Origin: Pseudaquabacterium pictum
Lineage (GTDB): Bacteria > Pseudomonadota > Gammaproteobacteria > Burkholderiales > Burkholderiaceae_C
Reading direction: 5' to 3'
NCBI RefSeq assembly: GCF_005403045.1
Contig: NZ_BJCL01000006.1
Span: 1-64,000, forward strand
DNA length: 64,000 nucleotides
A model generated the notes under the pieces. It was not told where the DNA came from. It did not search any database and saw nothing but the letters and a program-made list of their open reading frames with translations. Below, in pieces: positions 36,807 to 44,947 of this stretch (position 1 is the first letter of the stretch; every line of letters begins with the position of its first letter). Both the position numbers and the translations under genes were made by a program.

Positions 36807-37907
36807 TCAGTCGTGGAAGAACCCGGCCACGGCGTCGGCCACGGCGGCGGCCTGCGCCAGCCCCAGGTGGGGGCCCATCGGCAAGCTGAGCACCTCGCGT
36901 GCCAGGCGGTCGGCCAGCGGCCATTGCGGCGCCCGGTCGGCGAACTCGCGGTAGGCGTCCTGGCGGAATGGCGGGATCGGGTAGTGGATCAACGTGCCGA
37001 TGCCAGCCGCAGTGAGATGGGCTTGCAGGGCGTCACGCTGCGGGGTGGTCACCACATACAGGTGCCAGGCATGGGTGGTGCCCGGCGCCGCCGCGGGCAG
37101 GCCCAGGGGCAAGCCCTGCAGGCGCTGCTGGTAGAGCTCGGCGATGGCTGCGCGGCGCTGGTTCCAGGCCAGCAGGTGCGGCAGCTTCACGCGCATCACC
37201 GCTGCGTGGATCGGATCGAGGCGGCTGTTGGCACCCTTCTCGATGTTCACGTACTTCACCGCCGAGCCGTAGTTGCGCAGCAACGCCACCCGGCGGGCCA
37301 GACCCGCGTCCTGGGTGGTGATGGCGCCACCGTCTCCGAACGCACCCAGGTTCTTGCCGGGATAGAAGCTCCAGCAGACGATGTCGCCCGTGCTGCCCAC
37401 CTGCCGCGTGCCCAGGGCCGCGCCATGGGCCTGGGCGGCGTCCTCCACGAGTCTCAGGCCATGGCGTTGGCACAGCGCAGTCAGCGCGTCGATGTCAGCC
37501 GGCTGGCCGTACAGGTGCACCGGCATCACCGCACGGGTGCGCGGCGTGATCGCCTCCGCGACGCGCTGCGCATCCAGGCAATGCGTGGCCGGATCGGGCT
37601 CCACCGGCACTGGCGTGGCACCCACCTGGCTGACAGCCAGCCAGGTGGCGATGTAGGTGTTCGATGGCACGATCACCTCGTCACCCGGTCCGATGTCGAG
37701 CGCCCGCAGTGCCAGCACCAGCGCATCCAGACCGTTGCCGAGTCCGACGCAGTGGGCGGCACCGGCGAACGCGGCAAACTCGGCCTCGAAGGCTTCCACC
37801 TCCGGGCCGAGGATGTACCAGCCCGATGCCATCTGGCGCGCCACGGCGGCGTCGATCTCCGCCTGCAGTTCCAGGTAAGGGGCTTTCAGGTCCAGAAAGG
37901 CGATCAT
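36807..37907 (-). CDS. dTDP-3-keto-6-deoxyhexose aminotransferase (FdtB/QdtB-like)
   Basis: A 366-residue DegT/DnrJ/EryC1/StrS aminotransferase. PLP binds at K185 in FYPGKNLGAFGDGG, with D156 in VEDAAQAHGA. The FYPGKNLGA form of the active-site loop and the start MIAFLDLKAPYLELQ are typical of FdtB/QdtB/DesV-like 3-aminotransferases. With the ketoisomerase/acetyltransferase gene that follows in transcription order upstream (overlapping by ATGA at 37904-37907) it would make dTDP-3-acetamido-3,6-dideoxyhexose. The keto substrate needs RmlA and RmlB, not seen here. Confidence 0.85.
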   Translation of the reverse strand: MIAFLDLKAPYLELQAEIDAAVARQMASGWYILGPEVEAFEAEFAAFAGAAHCVGLGNGLDALVLALRALDIGPGDEVIVPSNTYIATWLAVSQVGATPVPVEPDPATHCLDAQRVAEAITPRTRAVMPVHLYGQPADIDALTALCQRHGLRLVEDAAQAHGAALGTRQVGSTGDIVCWSFYPGKNLGAFGDGGAITTQDAGLARRVALLRNYGSAVKYVNIEKGANSRLDPIHAAVMRVKLPHLLAWNQRRAAIAELYQQRLQGLPLGLPAAAPGTTHAWHLYVVTTPQRDALQAHLTAAGIGTLIHYPIPPFRQDAYREFADRAPQWPLADRLAREVLSLPMGPHLGLAQAAAVADAVAGFFHD

Positions 37908-38791
37908 GGGTGGATCCCGCGGAATTGCAGGAATTCGTCGTAGTTGCGGATGTAGTCGCTGGCGTCGTAGTACTCCGACGCGAAGACCAGCAGGGTGCCG
38001 GTGGCCGAGTACTTGTACTGGATGCCCCAGATGCCGGCTGGAATCAGCAGCCCCATGTTCGGCCGGTCGAGCAGCACTTCCTCGCGGCGCCGCCCGTCGT
38101 CGACAACCACCGACACCGTCCCGCCAACGCACACCAGGAACTGGTGGCAGCGCTTGTGCGCATGCTCGCCGCGGGTCTCGCTGCTGGGCACGTCGAACAC
38201 CACGAAGTAGCGCTTGGGCTGGAACGGCACGTTGCGTTCGAACTCACCGACGGTCAGGTCGCCGCGCAAGTCGCGGATGCGGGCGTAGTGGTGCACCGTC
38301 ACGCCCTCGACCTGCAGCGCGACCACGCCCGGGCTGTCCTGGCGCGGCACGACCGTGGGCGCGCCGCGGGCGGCCTGGGTGGCATCGTCGATGTAGCCGG
38401 AGATCGTCGCGGGGTTGCCGCCCACGATGGCATGTGGCGGCACGTTGCGCCGCACCACCGTGCCCGGCTCCACCCAGGCATGGTGGCCGATCTGCACACC
38501 TTCGCAGAGCACCGAGCCAGCGCCGATGTGGGCATGCTGGCCCACCTGCACCACCGTGTGTGGATCGACGGACGGCCCGGGACGCGACCGGGCCAGGCAG
38601 ACGCCGGGCTCGAGTCGGGCACCACGACCGATCTGGATGTCGCCGATCAGCGTGATGCCGCCGGCCAGGACGGCATCGGGTCCGACGACGATGCGGCCGC
38701 GCAGGTGGCAGTTCGGGCCGATTTGCGCGGTCGGATCGACCTGGACGCCGGCGTCGAGACAGCTGCTGGCATCGATGGGTGCGGATGGCAT
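37904..38791 (-). CDS. bifunctional sugar N-acetyltransferase / 3,4-ketoisomerase (WxcM/FdtD-like)
   Basis: A 295-residue fusion. Residues ~1-150 are a left-handed beta-helix acetyltransferase (IGPNCHLRGRIVVGPDAVLAG through GTVVRRNVPPHAIVGGNPA). Residues ~160-290 are a cupin of the FdtA/WxcM family, with FDVPSSETRGEHAHKRCHQF and LLIPAGIWGIQYKYS. The same order of domains is known in FdtD and WxcM. The cupin would isomerise dTDP-4-keto-6-deoxyglucose to the 3-keto sugar; the neighbouring aminotransferase aminates it; the N-terminal domain acetylates the amine. A His pair in EHAHKRCH is the expected catalytic site. Fuc3NAc or Qui3NAc is the probable product; the cupin's stereochemistry cannot be read. 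Confidence 0.87.
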   Translation of the reverse strand: MPSAPIDASSCLDAGVQVDPTAQIGPNCHLRGRIVVGPDAVLAGGITLIGDIQIGRGARLEPGVCLARSRPGPSVDPHTVVQVGQHAHIGAGSVLCEGVQIGHHAWVEPGTVVRRNVPPHAIVGGNPATISGYIDDATQAARGAPTVVPRQDSPGVVALQVEGVTVHHYARIRDLRGDLTVGEFERNVPFQPKRYFVVFDVPSSETRGEHAHKRCHQFLVCVGGTVSVVVDDGRRREEVLLDRPNMGLLIPAGIWGIQYKYSATGTLLVFASEYYDASDYIRNYDEFLQFRGIHP

Positions 38792-38841
38792 GGGCGGGCA
38801 GGCGCGCTGGGGTTCGTGGAGCCGGGCGGCAGCAGGGATCG

Positions 38842-39981
38842 TCAGGCCGCGGCCAGCGCGGTCCTGCGGCTGGCCATGCCGGCCTGCAGCAGCACGCCGA
38901 TGGCCAGGACCACCGCCGTGATGGCCATGGCGATGGCGGTCGCCCGCAGTTTGCGTGGCCCGCTGTGGATCTCGGGCGGCGATGCGACGTCGATGACCTG
39001 CACCGCGTCGCTCTCGCGGCTCTCGTCCGCACGGGCCACCTCGAACTGGCGCGCATACAGATCGAACAGTGTCTCCTGGTACTTGTAGTCGCGGAACCGG
39101 GCGATGTAGTCACCGGTGTCGCTGGCCTCCGGCGGACGCTCCGACCGGGTCAGCTGGCGACGCAGTGCAGCCAGCGTGGCCTGCTGCCGCTGCACTTCGG
39201 GAGCACTGTCCGTCAGGCTGTCGCGCAGTGCCTGCAGTTGCACTTCGGCGGCTGCCACCTCCAGCTGCAGCCGCGAGTAGGTCTCCGCGGTGGTCTTGGG
39301 TTCGGACCGCAGCACGCCAGCGTTGAAGCCGCTGGCCTGCAAGTTGCGCTGGGCATCGGTCAGGCGATCGCGCGATTGCGCCAGCAGCTTCTCGAAGAAC
39401 ATGCGGCGCCGCTGGGCCTCGGTCAGGGCCAGGGAGGCGTTCAGCCGACGCAGCTCGGCGACGTACTGGTTGGCGAGATTCGCGGCGCGCTTGGGGTCGG
39501 TGTCGCTGACATCGACGCTCACCAGACCACTGGACTTGCTCAGTGCGATGCGCGTGTTGCTGGCCAATTGCTGGCGTGCGTGGGCACGCACCGGCTGCCC
39601 GTAGACCTCGTTCAGCTTGAACTGGTCGATGATGCGATCTGCCACGGTGGCGCTCTCCAGCAGTGCCACGTACTGGTCACCTACATTGCGCGCATTGCCG
39701 ATGCCGCCCGGCAGCGCGCCGCCCAGCGACCCCAGTGACGCCAGCGCTGCACCGGCACCGCTGCCGCTCTGCTGCGGCGGCATCAGGGTGGTGCTGGCGG
39801 TGAAGACTTTCGGCAGCGTGAGGGTGTAGCCGTAGACAAGGCATCCCACCAGCAGCGGGACGCCCAGCATCAGCTTCCAGCGGCGTCCCAGGACGGCCAA
39901 CAGTTCGGCGGGGCTCACGCCGGTCGCAGCTCCGGCTTGCATGGCGCTGGTGTCGAACTCCGCGCTCGTGCTGTTGCTCAT
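38842..39981 (-). CDS. Wzz-type chain-length determinant / polysaccharide co-polymerase
   Basis: A 379-residue inner membrane protein. A first membrane helix at ~33-55 (MLGVPLLVGCLVYGYTLTL) and a second near 350-370 (AIAMAITAVVLAIGVLLQAG) flank a periplasmic, largely helical region with coiled-coil potential (residues ~180-310). It belongs to the Wzz/GNVR group and should set polymer length together with the EpsG-type polymerase. No cytoplasmic tyrosine-kinase domain (Wzc/BY-kinase) is attached. ATG 39981 is used; a TTG at 39999 overlapping the upstream stop is another possible start. It lies directly after wza in the operon. Confidence 0.87.
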   Translation of the reverse strand: MSNSTSAEFDTSAMQAGAATGVSPAELLAVLGRRWKLMLGVPLLVGCLVYGYTLTLPKVFTASTTLMPPQQSGSGAGAALASLGSLGGALPGGIGNARNVGDQYVALLESATVADRIIDQFKLNEVYGQPVRAHARQQLASNTRIALSKSSGLVSVDVSDTDPKRAANLANQYVAELRRLNASLALTEAQRRRMFFEKLLAQSRDRLTDAQRNLQASGFNAGVLRSEPKTTAETYSRLQLEVAAAEVQLQALRDSLTDSAPEVQRQQATLAALRRQLTRSERPPEASDTGDYIARFRDYKYQETLFDLYARQFEVARADESRESDAVQVIDVASPPEIHSGPRKLRATAIAMAITAVVLAIGVLLQAGMASRRTALAAA

Positions 39982-39995
39982 GCGTGGGTTTCCGC

Positions 39996-41918
39996 TCAAT
40001 TGAAGGCGCTCTTGATGCCGGCGATGCCCAGACCGAACTGGTACAGGATCTGCGTCCAGTCCTTCGCGGCTTGGACCCAGGTGATGCGGCTCAACTCGTC
40101 GGGCACGAACACCGTGTCGCCCGGCTCGGTGGGCAAGGTCTCGAGCTGATTGCCGCGGTTGAGCCAGCTGGTGTTGACCAGGCTGCTGCGCACGGTGCCA
40201 TTGGCGCGCACCACAAACACGCTGCCGTGATCGGCGTGCCGCGTCGGCCCACCGGCCAAGCGCAGGAAGTCGCCCACCGTGCGCCCGGGCGAGTGCAGAT
40301 AGCTGCCCGCACTGAACACACTGCCGAACACGCCGACGGTGTTGGGCCGCGGCGGGATGTACATCCGGTCGCCGTCCTCGACCGCCAGCTGCGGCAGGGT
40401 GGTCGCCTCGGGCGGGATCTGCAGCACGATGCGACCGGTGGGCCGGATGGCGCGGAGCTTCTCGAGCAGCCGGGCGCCTGCTTCGGCACTGGCCGCTGCG
40501 GTGTCTGCCTCCTCGCGGTTGGCCGCACGTGTCGCCACCGGCGTGCGGACCAGCTCGGTCTCGAAGTCGCGCAAGGCCCGGTCGTAGTTCACTGCCTGCA
40601 GCTGCCGAACGCTCACCCGTTCGAACACGGTGCCGTACAGGAAGGCGCTCTGCGTCAGTCCGCCCGCCGCAGCGATCGCATCGGACGTGCTGCTGTCGGG
40701 TGGCAACACGTACTCACCCGGTCGCATCACTTCGCCTTCGACCCGCACGCGCTTGTTGCGCGGCACCACCGACTGCACCACATCCACCGCGCTGAAGGCC
40801 CGCAGCACATCGCCATTGGCCAGTGGCGCGCTCATCCCGGCCGGCAGGTCGAGCAGCACGACCCGGTTGCCGGCACGGTCAGACAGCCGCTCGATGCTGA
40901 GACGGCTGGTCTCGGCCACCGCCGACAGGCCGGCGGCCATGCGCATGGCATCGCCAACGGTCTCGCCCGGCTTCAGTTCAAGGATGGCGGGCCGGTTGAC
41001 GCTGCCCATGATGGCCACGAGAGGACCGACCGGTCCCACGTGGATGACATCATCTGGCTGCAACACGACGTCTGCGCTGCGGTCGCCCTTGAGCAGCAGG
41101 TCGTACAAGTCGAACTTGGCGACCACGCTGCGGCCACGGCGCAACTGCACATCCCGGAAGCTGCCGGACGCTGCCGGACCACCTGCCCGCAACAGGGCCT
41201 GGGCCAGCGTGGACAAGCTGCTCAGGGACAAGCTGCCGGGGCGTTCGACAAAGCCGGTGACGAAGACACGCATGCCGCGGAGCTGGCCGAGCGACACACT
41301 GAGCTGGTAATTCCGGAAGACTTGCGCCACCCGGCGACCGATCACATCGGCCAGGTCGGACTGGCGCACGCCCGAGACCAGCACCGTGCCGACGCGCGGG
41401 ATGTTCACGCGCCCGACCCGATCGACCACCAGGCGCAGATCGGCGTCCACCGAGCCCCAGATCGTCAGCACGAGTTCGTCACCAGGCTGCACCAGGTAGT
41501 CGGGCGGCACGATGGGGCTGCTGGGAATGGTGCCGGCCAGCAGCCCGTCCTCGGCGTTTTCTGCCAGTTCGGCACCCAGCCTGCGCACATCCCTGCCTTC
41601 AGGGAGGCTCTGGACGTAGCGTTCGAATTCGCCCAGTCGCGGCGGGATCAGCCGGTTCGGCGTCTGCTGGGCCGCCAATGACTTGCCAGCGGCCTGTGCC
41701 GAGACCTGCTCGGTCGCGGGCACCGCTGCCGGGGCTGCCCCTGCATCGCGAAGCTGGATCGGCGCCCCCGAGCTCTGCGGGGCCTGGGCGACCGTCGACG
41801 TCTGTGCCTGCAGCCAAGCTGGCAGGAGCATCGTGGACACGAACATCGCAGTGATGCCGGCCCGCCGCAGTCCGCGCGGCCAGCATGCAGGCTGGGCGAC
41901 TTGATTGAAAGCGTTCAT
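39996..41918 (-). CDS. wza: polysaccharide export protein Wza-like with SLBB domains
   Basis: A 640-residue periplasmic/outer-membrane protein of the OPX family. A signal peptide is visible: RRAGITAMFVSTMLLPAWLQA, cleaved about residue 38 before QTS. No cysteine follows, so there is no lipobox, unlike E. coli Wza. A polysaccharide-export domain begins near residue 140 (YLVQPGDELVLTIWGSVDAD), and three or so SLBB-type beta-grasp repeats follow (VFVTGFVERPGSLSLSSL, VRVEGEVMRPGEYVLPPDS, VGVFGSVFSAGSYLHSPGRT). A C-terminal amphipathic helix may insert in the outer membrane. It is the first gene of the minus-strand operon, which argues for surface or capsule polymer export. The length is greater than the ~380 residues of E. 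coli Wza. Confidence 0.9.
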   Translation of the reverse strand: MNAFNQVAQPACWPRGLRRAGITAMFVSTMLLPAWLQAQTSTVAQAPQSSGAPIQLRDAGAAPAAVPATEQVSAQAAGKSLAAQQTPNRLIPPRLGEFERYVQSLPEGRDVRRLGAELAENAEDGLLAGTIPSSPIVPPDYLVQPGDELVLTIWGSVDADLRLVVDRVGRVNIPRVGTVLVSGVRQSDLADVIGRRVAQVFRNYQLSVSLGQLRGMRVFVTGFVERPGSLSLSSLSTLAQALLRAGGPAASGSFRDVQLRRGRSVVAKFDLYDLLLKGDRSADVVLQPDDVIHVGPVGPLVAIMGSVNRPAILELKPGETVGDAMRMAAGLSAVAETSRLSIERLSDRAGNRVVLLDLPAGMSAPLANGDVLRAFSAVDVVQSVVPRNKRVRVEGEVMRPGEYVLPPDSSTSDAIAAAGGLTQSAFLYGTVFERVSVRQLQAVNYDRALRDFETELVRTPVATRAANREEADTAAASAEAGARLLEKLRAIRPTGRIVLQIPPEATTLPQLAVEDGDRMYIPPRPNTVGVFGSVFSAGSYLHSPGRTVGDFLRLAGGPTRHADHGSVFVVRANGTVRSSLVNTSWLNRGNQLETLPTEPGDTVFVPDELSRITWVQAAKDWTQILYQFGLGIAGIKSAFN

Positions 41919-42024
41919 TGAAATCTTGTTACAGCCTCACTGGCCTTCGCCGGGTGCGTTGCAGTTGCGCGAGGCCCTGATGCGCGCCTTGCGGTCGCGA
42001 CCTGCGCGGGCAGTCCAACTTTGG

Positions 42025-42030
42025 ATTCTA
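42025..42030 (-). promoter_or_regulatory. -10 element of the minus-strand glycan operon
   Basis: On the minus strand this is TAGAAT, 106 bases before the wza ATG at 41918. It is in the 163-base divergent region shared with the wecA-like gene. It is the only such hexamer on this strand in the gap. The -35 is not obvious. Confidence 0.45.
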
Positions 42031-42067
42031 GCGGTGGCCTCCAGTCAGACTCGGTGAAGCACCTCGA

Positions 42068-42073
42068 TAGAAT
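42068..42073 (+). promoter_or_regulatory. -10 element for the WecA-family gene
   Basis: TAGAAT ends only 8 bases before the ATG at 42082. Transcription would begin about 42079-42081, giving a transcript with almost no leader. No ribosome-binding site is visible before the ATG, which fits. Confidence 0.45.
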
Positions 42074-42081
42074 CTGCGTCC

Positions 42082-43173
42082 ATGCTCGTTCTCTTGGTTG
42101 CCTTCGCCCTGTCCACGGGCATCACATTGATGCTGGTGCGTGCAGCCAAGGTCGGCGGCCACCGCCTGCACGACCACGACCTTTCCGGGCCACAGAAATT
42201 CCATTCCGCGCCGGTGCCGCGGGTGGGCGGCATCGGCATCTTCCTGGGCGTGTTCGCGGGCCTGCTGGTCTTTTGGCTTCGCCAGCCCGAGATCGGCAGC
42301 GAGGCGCTGCTGCTCATGGCCTGTGCCATTCCGGCTTTCGGTTGCGGGCTCACCGAAGACTTGACCAAGACGCAGAGTCCGCGCAGGCGGTTGTTCTTCA
42401 CGGCGGTCTCGGCGGCGCTGGCGGTGGTCTTGTTGAGCGCCGTGATCGACCGCACCGACATTCCAGGCCTCGACTGGGCCGTGTCCTTCGCGGGCGTGGC
42501 TGCTGCCGTCACCGTGTTCGTGGTGGCGGGCGTCGCCAATTCGCTGAACATCATCGACGGTTTCAATGGTCTGGCGTCGATGTGCGCGGTGTTGATCCTC
42601 GCCAGCATCGGCTACGTGGCGTTTCAGGTGGACGACATGCTGGTCGTGGCGCTGGCAGTGGCGGGTGTCGGGGCTGTGCTGGGCTTCTTCGTCTGGAATT
42701 TCCCGGCGGGCCTGATCTTCCTGGGGGATGGCGGCGCCTACTTTCTGGGCTTCTATGTGGCCGAGCTGGCCATCTTGCTGCTGCACCGCAATGCGACGGT
42801 CTCGCCGATGTTCCCGCTGCTGGTCTGCATCTACCCGGTCTTCGAGACGGTGTTCTCGATCTATCGACGCGTGATGTTGCGCGGTCAGCCCGCAGGCATG
42901 CCCGACGGCATCCACCTGCATTCACTGATCTACCGGCGCATCATGCGTTGGGCCATCGGGAAGCAGTCGAAGCGTTCGGCTGCGCGGCGCAATTCGATGA
43001 CGTCACCGTACCTGTGGATGCTCTGCATGACGGCCGTGGTGCCTGCCATGCTGTTCTGGGACAGCACGCCGGTCCTGGGCGGGTTCATCGTGCTGTTCGG
43101 TGTCACCTACACCGCGTTGTACTGGCGCATCGTCCGGTTCAGGGCGCCGCGCTGGATGATCACCAACCGCTGA
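42082..43173 (+). CDS. undecaprenyl-phosphate N-acetylhexosamine-1-phosphate transferase (WecA/MraY family)
   Basis: A 363-residue polytopic membrane protein. MraY/WecA motifs are present: GGIGIFLGV near the second helix, GLTEDLTKT in place of the usual DD(x)nD loop, NSLNIIDGFNGLAS, FLGDGGAYFLGF and MPDGIHLHSLIYRR with the conserved histidines. It would transfer HexNAc-1-phosphate from UDP-HexNAc to undecaprenyl phosphate, starting lipid-linked glycan synthesis. It is divergent from wza and separate from the other initiating transferase at 12867. The acidic loop TED deviates from the DD pattern of WecA. It is convergent with the epimerase gene. Confidence 0.85.
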   Translation: MLVLLVAFALSTGITLMLVRAAKVGGHRLHDHDLSGPQKFHSAPVPRVGGIGIFLGVFAGLLVFWLRQPEIGSEALLLMACAIPAFGCGLTEDLTKTQSPRRRLFFTAVSAALAVVLLSAVIDRTDIPGLDWAVSFAGVAAAVTVFVVAGVANSLNIIDGFNGLASMCAVLILASIGYVAFQVDDMLVVALAVAGVGAVLGFFVWNFPAGLIFLGDGGAYFLGFYVAELAILLLHRNATVSPMFPLLVCIYPVFETVFSIYRRVMLRGQPAGMPDGIHLHSLIYRRIMRWAIGKQSKRSAARRNSMTSPYLWMLCMTAVVPAMLFWDSTPVLGGFIVLFGVTYTALYWRIVRFRAPRWMITNR

Positions 43174-43186
43174 GGCTTGCCACCGC

Positions 43187-44215
43187 TCACGAGGCGCGGG
43201 CGTACCAGCTGGCGGCGATCTCAAGCCCGGCGCGGATGGTGTGGCTGGGTGTGTAGCCCAGCAGGCGGGCAGCCTTGGAGATGTCTGCCCGCGAGTGGCG
43301 CACATCGCCATCGCGGAACCCACGGTACGCCGGTCCCTGGCCAGCGAGCCCGGGACGCTGTGCTTGCAGTGCAGCCACCAGCATGCCGTGCAACTGGTTC
43401 AGGTCGGTCTGATCGCCAACCGCCACGTTGTAGACCTGGTTCACTGCCGCTGCGTCCTGCACCGTGCCGGCGAGCAGGTTGGCCTGCACCGCGTTGGCGA
43501 CGTAGCAGAAGTCGCGGCTGGTCAGGCCGTCGCCGTTGATGAAGACGGTCTCACCGGCCAAGATGGCCGCTGCCCACTTGGGAATCACGGCCGCATAGGC
43601 ACCGTTCGGATCCTGCCGCGGTCCGAACACATTGAAGTAGCGCAGTCCGATGCTTTGCAGTCCGTAGCTGCGGCCGAAGACGTCGGCGTACAGCTCGTTG
43701 ACCAACTTGGTGACGGCGTACGGCGACAGCGGCTTGCCGATGACATCCTCCATCTTTGGCAGGCCCGGATGGTCGCCATAGGTGCTGCTGCTGGCGGCAT
43801 AGACGAACCGCTGCACGTTCGCATCGCGCGCCGCCACCAGCATGTTCAAGAAGCCGCTCACATTGACCGCGTTGCTGGTGATCGGATCAGCCAGCGAGCG
43901 CGGCACAGACCCCAGCGCGGCCTGGTGCAGCACGATCTGCACGCCGGTGCAGGCGGCCTGGCAGTCGGCCAACTGGCGAATGTCGCCCTCGATGAAGCGA
44001 AAGCGAGACCATGCCGCGTCGCCCACGCTGGCCCGCACAGCGTCCAGGTTGTGCCGGTGGCCGGTGGCGAAGTTGTCGAGGCCGGTCACCGTCTGCTCCA
44101 GCTGCAGCAGGGTCTCGATCAGGTGGCTTCCGATGAAGCCGGCAGCACCGGTCACCAGCCAATGGCGGGGTTGCCGGCGCAGTTGGTCCTGCAGGGTGTC
44201 GTAGGCCGAGGTCAT
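43187..44215 (-). CDS. NAD-dependent UDP-HexNAc 4-epimerase, WbpP-like
   Basis: A 342-residue extended short-chain dehydrogenase. NAD binds at [14 protein letters not shown] (residues ~21-34); the catalytic triad is Ser near 143 (AASSSTYGD), Y166 and K170 (SPYAVTK). [16 protein letters not shown] and [21 protein letters not shown] are typical of WbpP/TviC-type enzymes, which interconvert UDP-GlcNAc and UDP-GalNAc or their uronic acids. It follows rmlC by 18 bases in the same direction. The C4-epimerase class is well supported; whether it acts on the neutral or acidic sugar is inferred only. Confidence 0.85.
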   Translation of the reverse strand: MTSAYDTLQDQLRRQPRHWLVTGAAGFIGSHLIETLLQLEQTVTGLDNFATGHRHNLDAVRASVGDAAWSRFRFIEGDIRQLADCQAACTGVQIVLHQAALGSVPRSLADPITSNAVNVSGFLNMLVAARDANVQRFVYAASSSTYGDHPGLPKMEDVIGKPLSPYAVTKLVNELYADVFGRSYGLQSIGLRYFNVFGPRQDPNGAYAAVIPKWAAAILAGETVFINGDGLTSRDFCYVANAVQANLLAGTVQDAAAVNQVYNVAVGDQTDLNQLHGMLVAALQAQRPGLAGQGPAYRGFRDGDVRHSRADISKAARLLGYTPSHTIRAGLEIAASWYARAS

Positions 44216-44233
44216 GTGGGCAAATTGGGTGGA

Positions 44234-44794
44234 TCAGAACGTGTCGGCATCGGCCAGCAGCGGGGCGTCTGCATCCTTGGGCGCCAGCCGCGGCGCCGCG
44301 CTGGTGGGCCAGTCGATGCCGATGGCCGGGTCATCCCAGCGGATCGCCCGCTCGCAGCTCTTTGCGTACACGTCGGTCGTCTTGTAGAGAAAGCGTGCTT
44401 CGTCGGTCAGCGCCATGAAGCCATGGGCAAATCCTTCTGGAATCCAGATCTGGCGCCGGTTCTCGGCACTCAGCTCCACGGCCACCCACTGGCCAAAGTG
44501 GGGCGAGCCGCGCCGGATGTCCACCGCGACGTCGATCACCGCCCCGTGCACCACGCGCACCAGCTTGCCTTGCGGGTGCGGCGCCAGCTGGTAGTGAAGG
44601 CCACGCAGCACACCGCGCGCGGAGCTGGATTCGTTGTCCTGCACAAAGGGACGTGGCGCCGGCAATCCCAGCGCGGCGAGGCCATCCTGGAACCGTTTCT
44701 GGTTGAAGCTCTCCATGAACCAGCCACGGTCGTCGCTGAACACGGCAGGTTCGATGACGACGACATCAGGCAGGCGGGTGGAGGTGAACTTCAT
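44234..44794 (-). CDS. rfbC: dTDP-4-dehydrorhamnose 3,5-epimerase
   Basis: A 186-residue cupin. FQDGLAALGLPAPRPFVQDNES is followed by SARGVLRGLHYQ, which carries the catalytic His63 (LHYQ), and later by IWIPEGFAHGFMAL and the catalytic Tyr region LYKTTDVYAKSCE. It epimerises dTDP-4-keto-6-deoxyglucose at C3 and C5 in the dTDP-L-rhamnose route. The usual partners RmlA, RmlB and RmlD are not next to it; they must lie elsewhere. It is first in a two-gene operon with the WbpP-like epimerase. Also known as rmlC. Confidence 0.95.
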   Translation of the reverse strand: MKFTSTRLPDVVVIEPAVFSDDRGWFMESFNQKRFQDGLAALGLPAPRPFVQDNESSSARGVLRGLHYQLAPHPQGKLVRVVHGAVIDVAVDIRRGSPHFGQWVAVELSAENRRQIWIPEGFAHGFMALTDEARFLYKTTDVYAKSCERAIRWDDPAIGIDWPTSAAPRLAPKDADAPLLADADTF

Positions 44795-44860
44795 GCGGTC
44801 CTCATCAATGACCTGGGACGGTCGCCAGAACCGGCGGCCCGGGGCAGGTTGAAAACCCGG

Positions 44861-44866
44861 ATTCTA
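44861..44866 (-). promoter_or_regulatory. -10 element for rfbC/rmlC
   Basis: On the minus strand this is TAGAAT, 66 bases before the rmlC ATG, in the 153-base divergent gap with the helicase gene. Confidence 0.4.
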
Positions 44867-44932
44867 GGGTGGCCACTGAGAGGGTCCAGGCATCCTGGCG
44901 TCGCCCGGCGCATCCCGATTCCACCACTCGCG

Positions 44933-44938
44933 GATAAT
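44933..44938 (+). promoter_or_regulatory. -10 element for the DEAD-box helicase gene
   Basis: GATAAT (5 of 6 matches) ends 9 bases before the ATG at 44948, so the transcript would start about 2-4 bases before the codon. No clear ribosome-binding site is present. Confidence 0.45.
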
Positions 44939-44947
44939 GGGGGACCA

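Noticed and set aside
41919-42081. Operator or direct repeats for a regulator in the wza/wecA divergent gap
   Set aside because: Apart from the two TAGAAT hexamers, no convincing palindrome or repeat is visible.
43241-44947. Long N-terminal extension of the helicase frame
   Set aside because: The open frame upstream of ATG 44948 is a shadow of the epimerase and rmlC genes; helicases of this family start near the Q motif.
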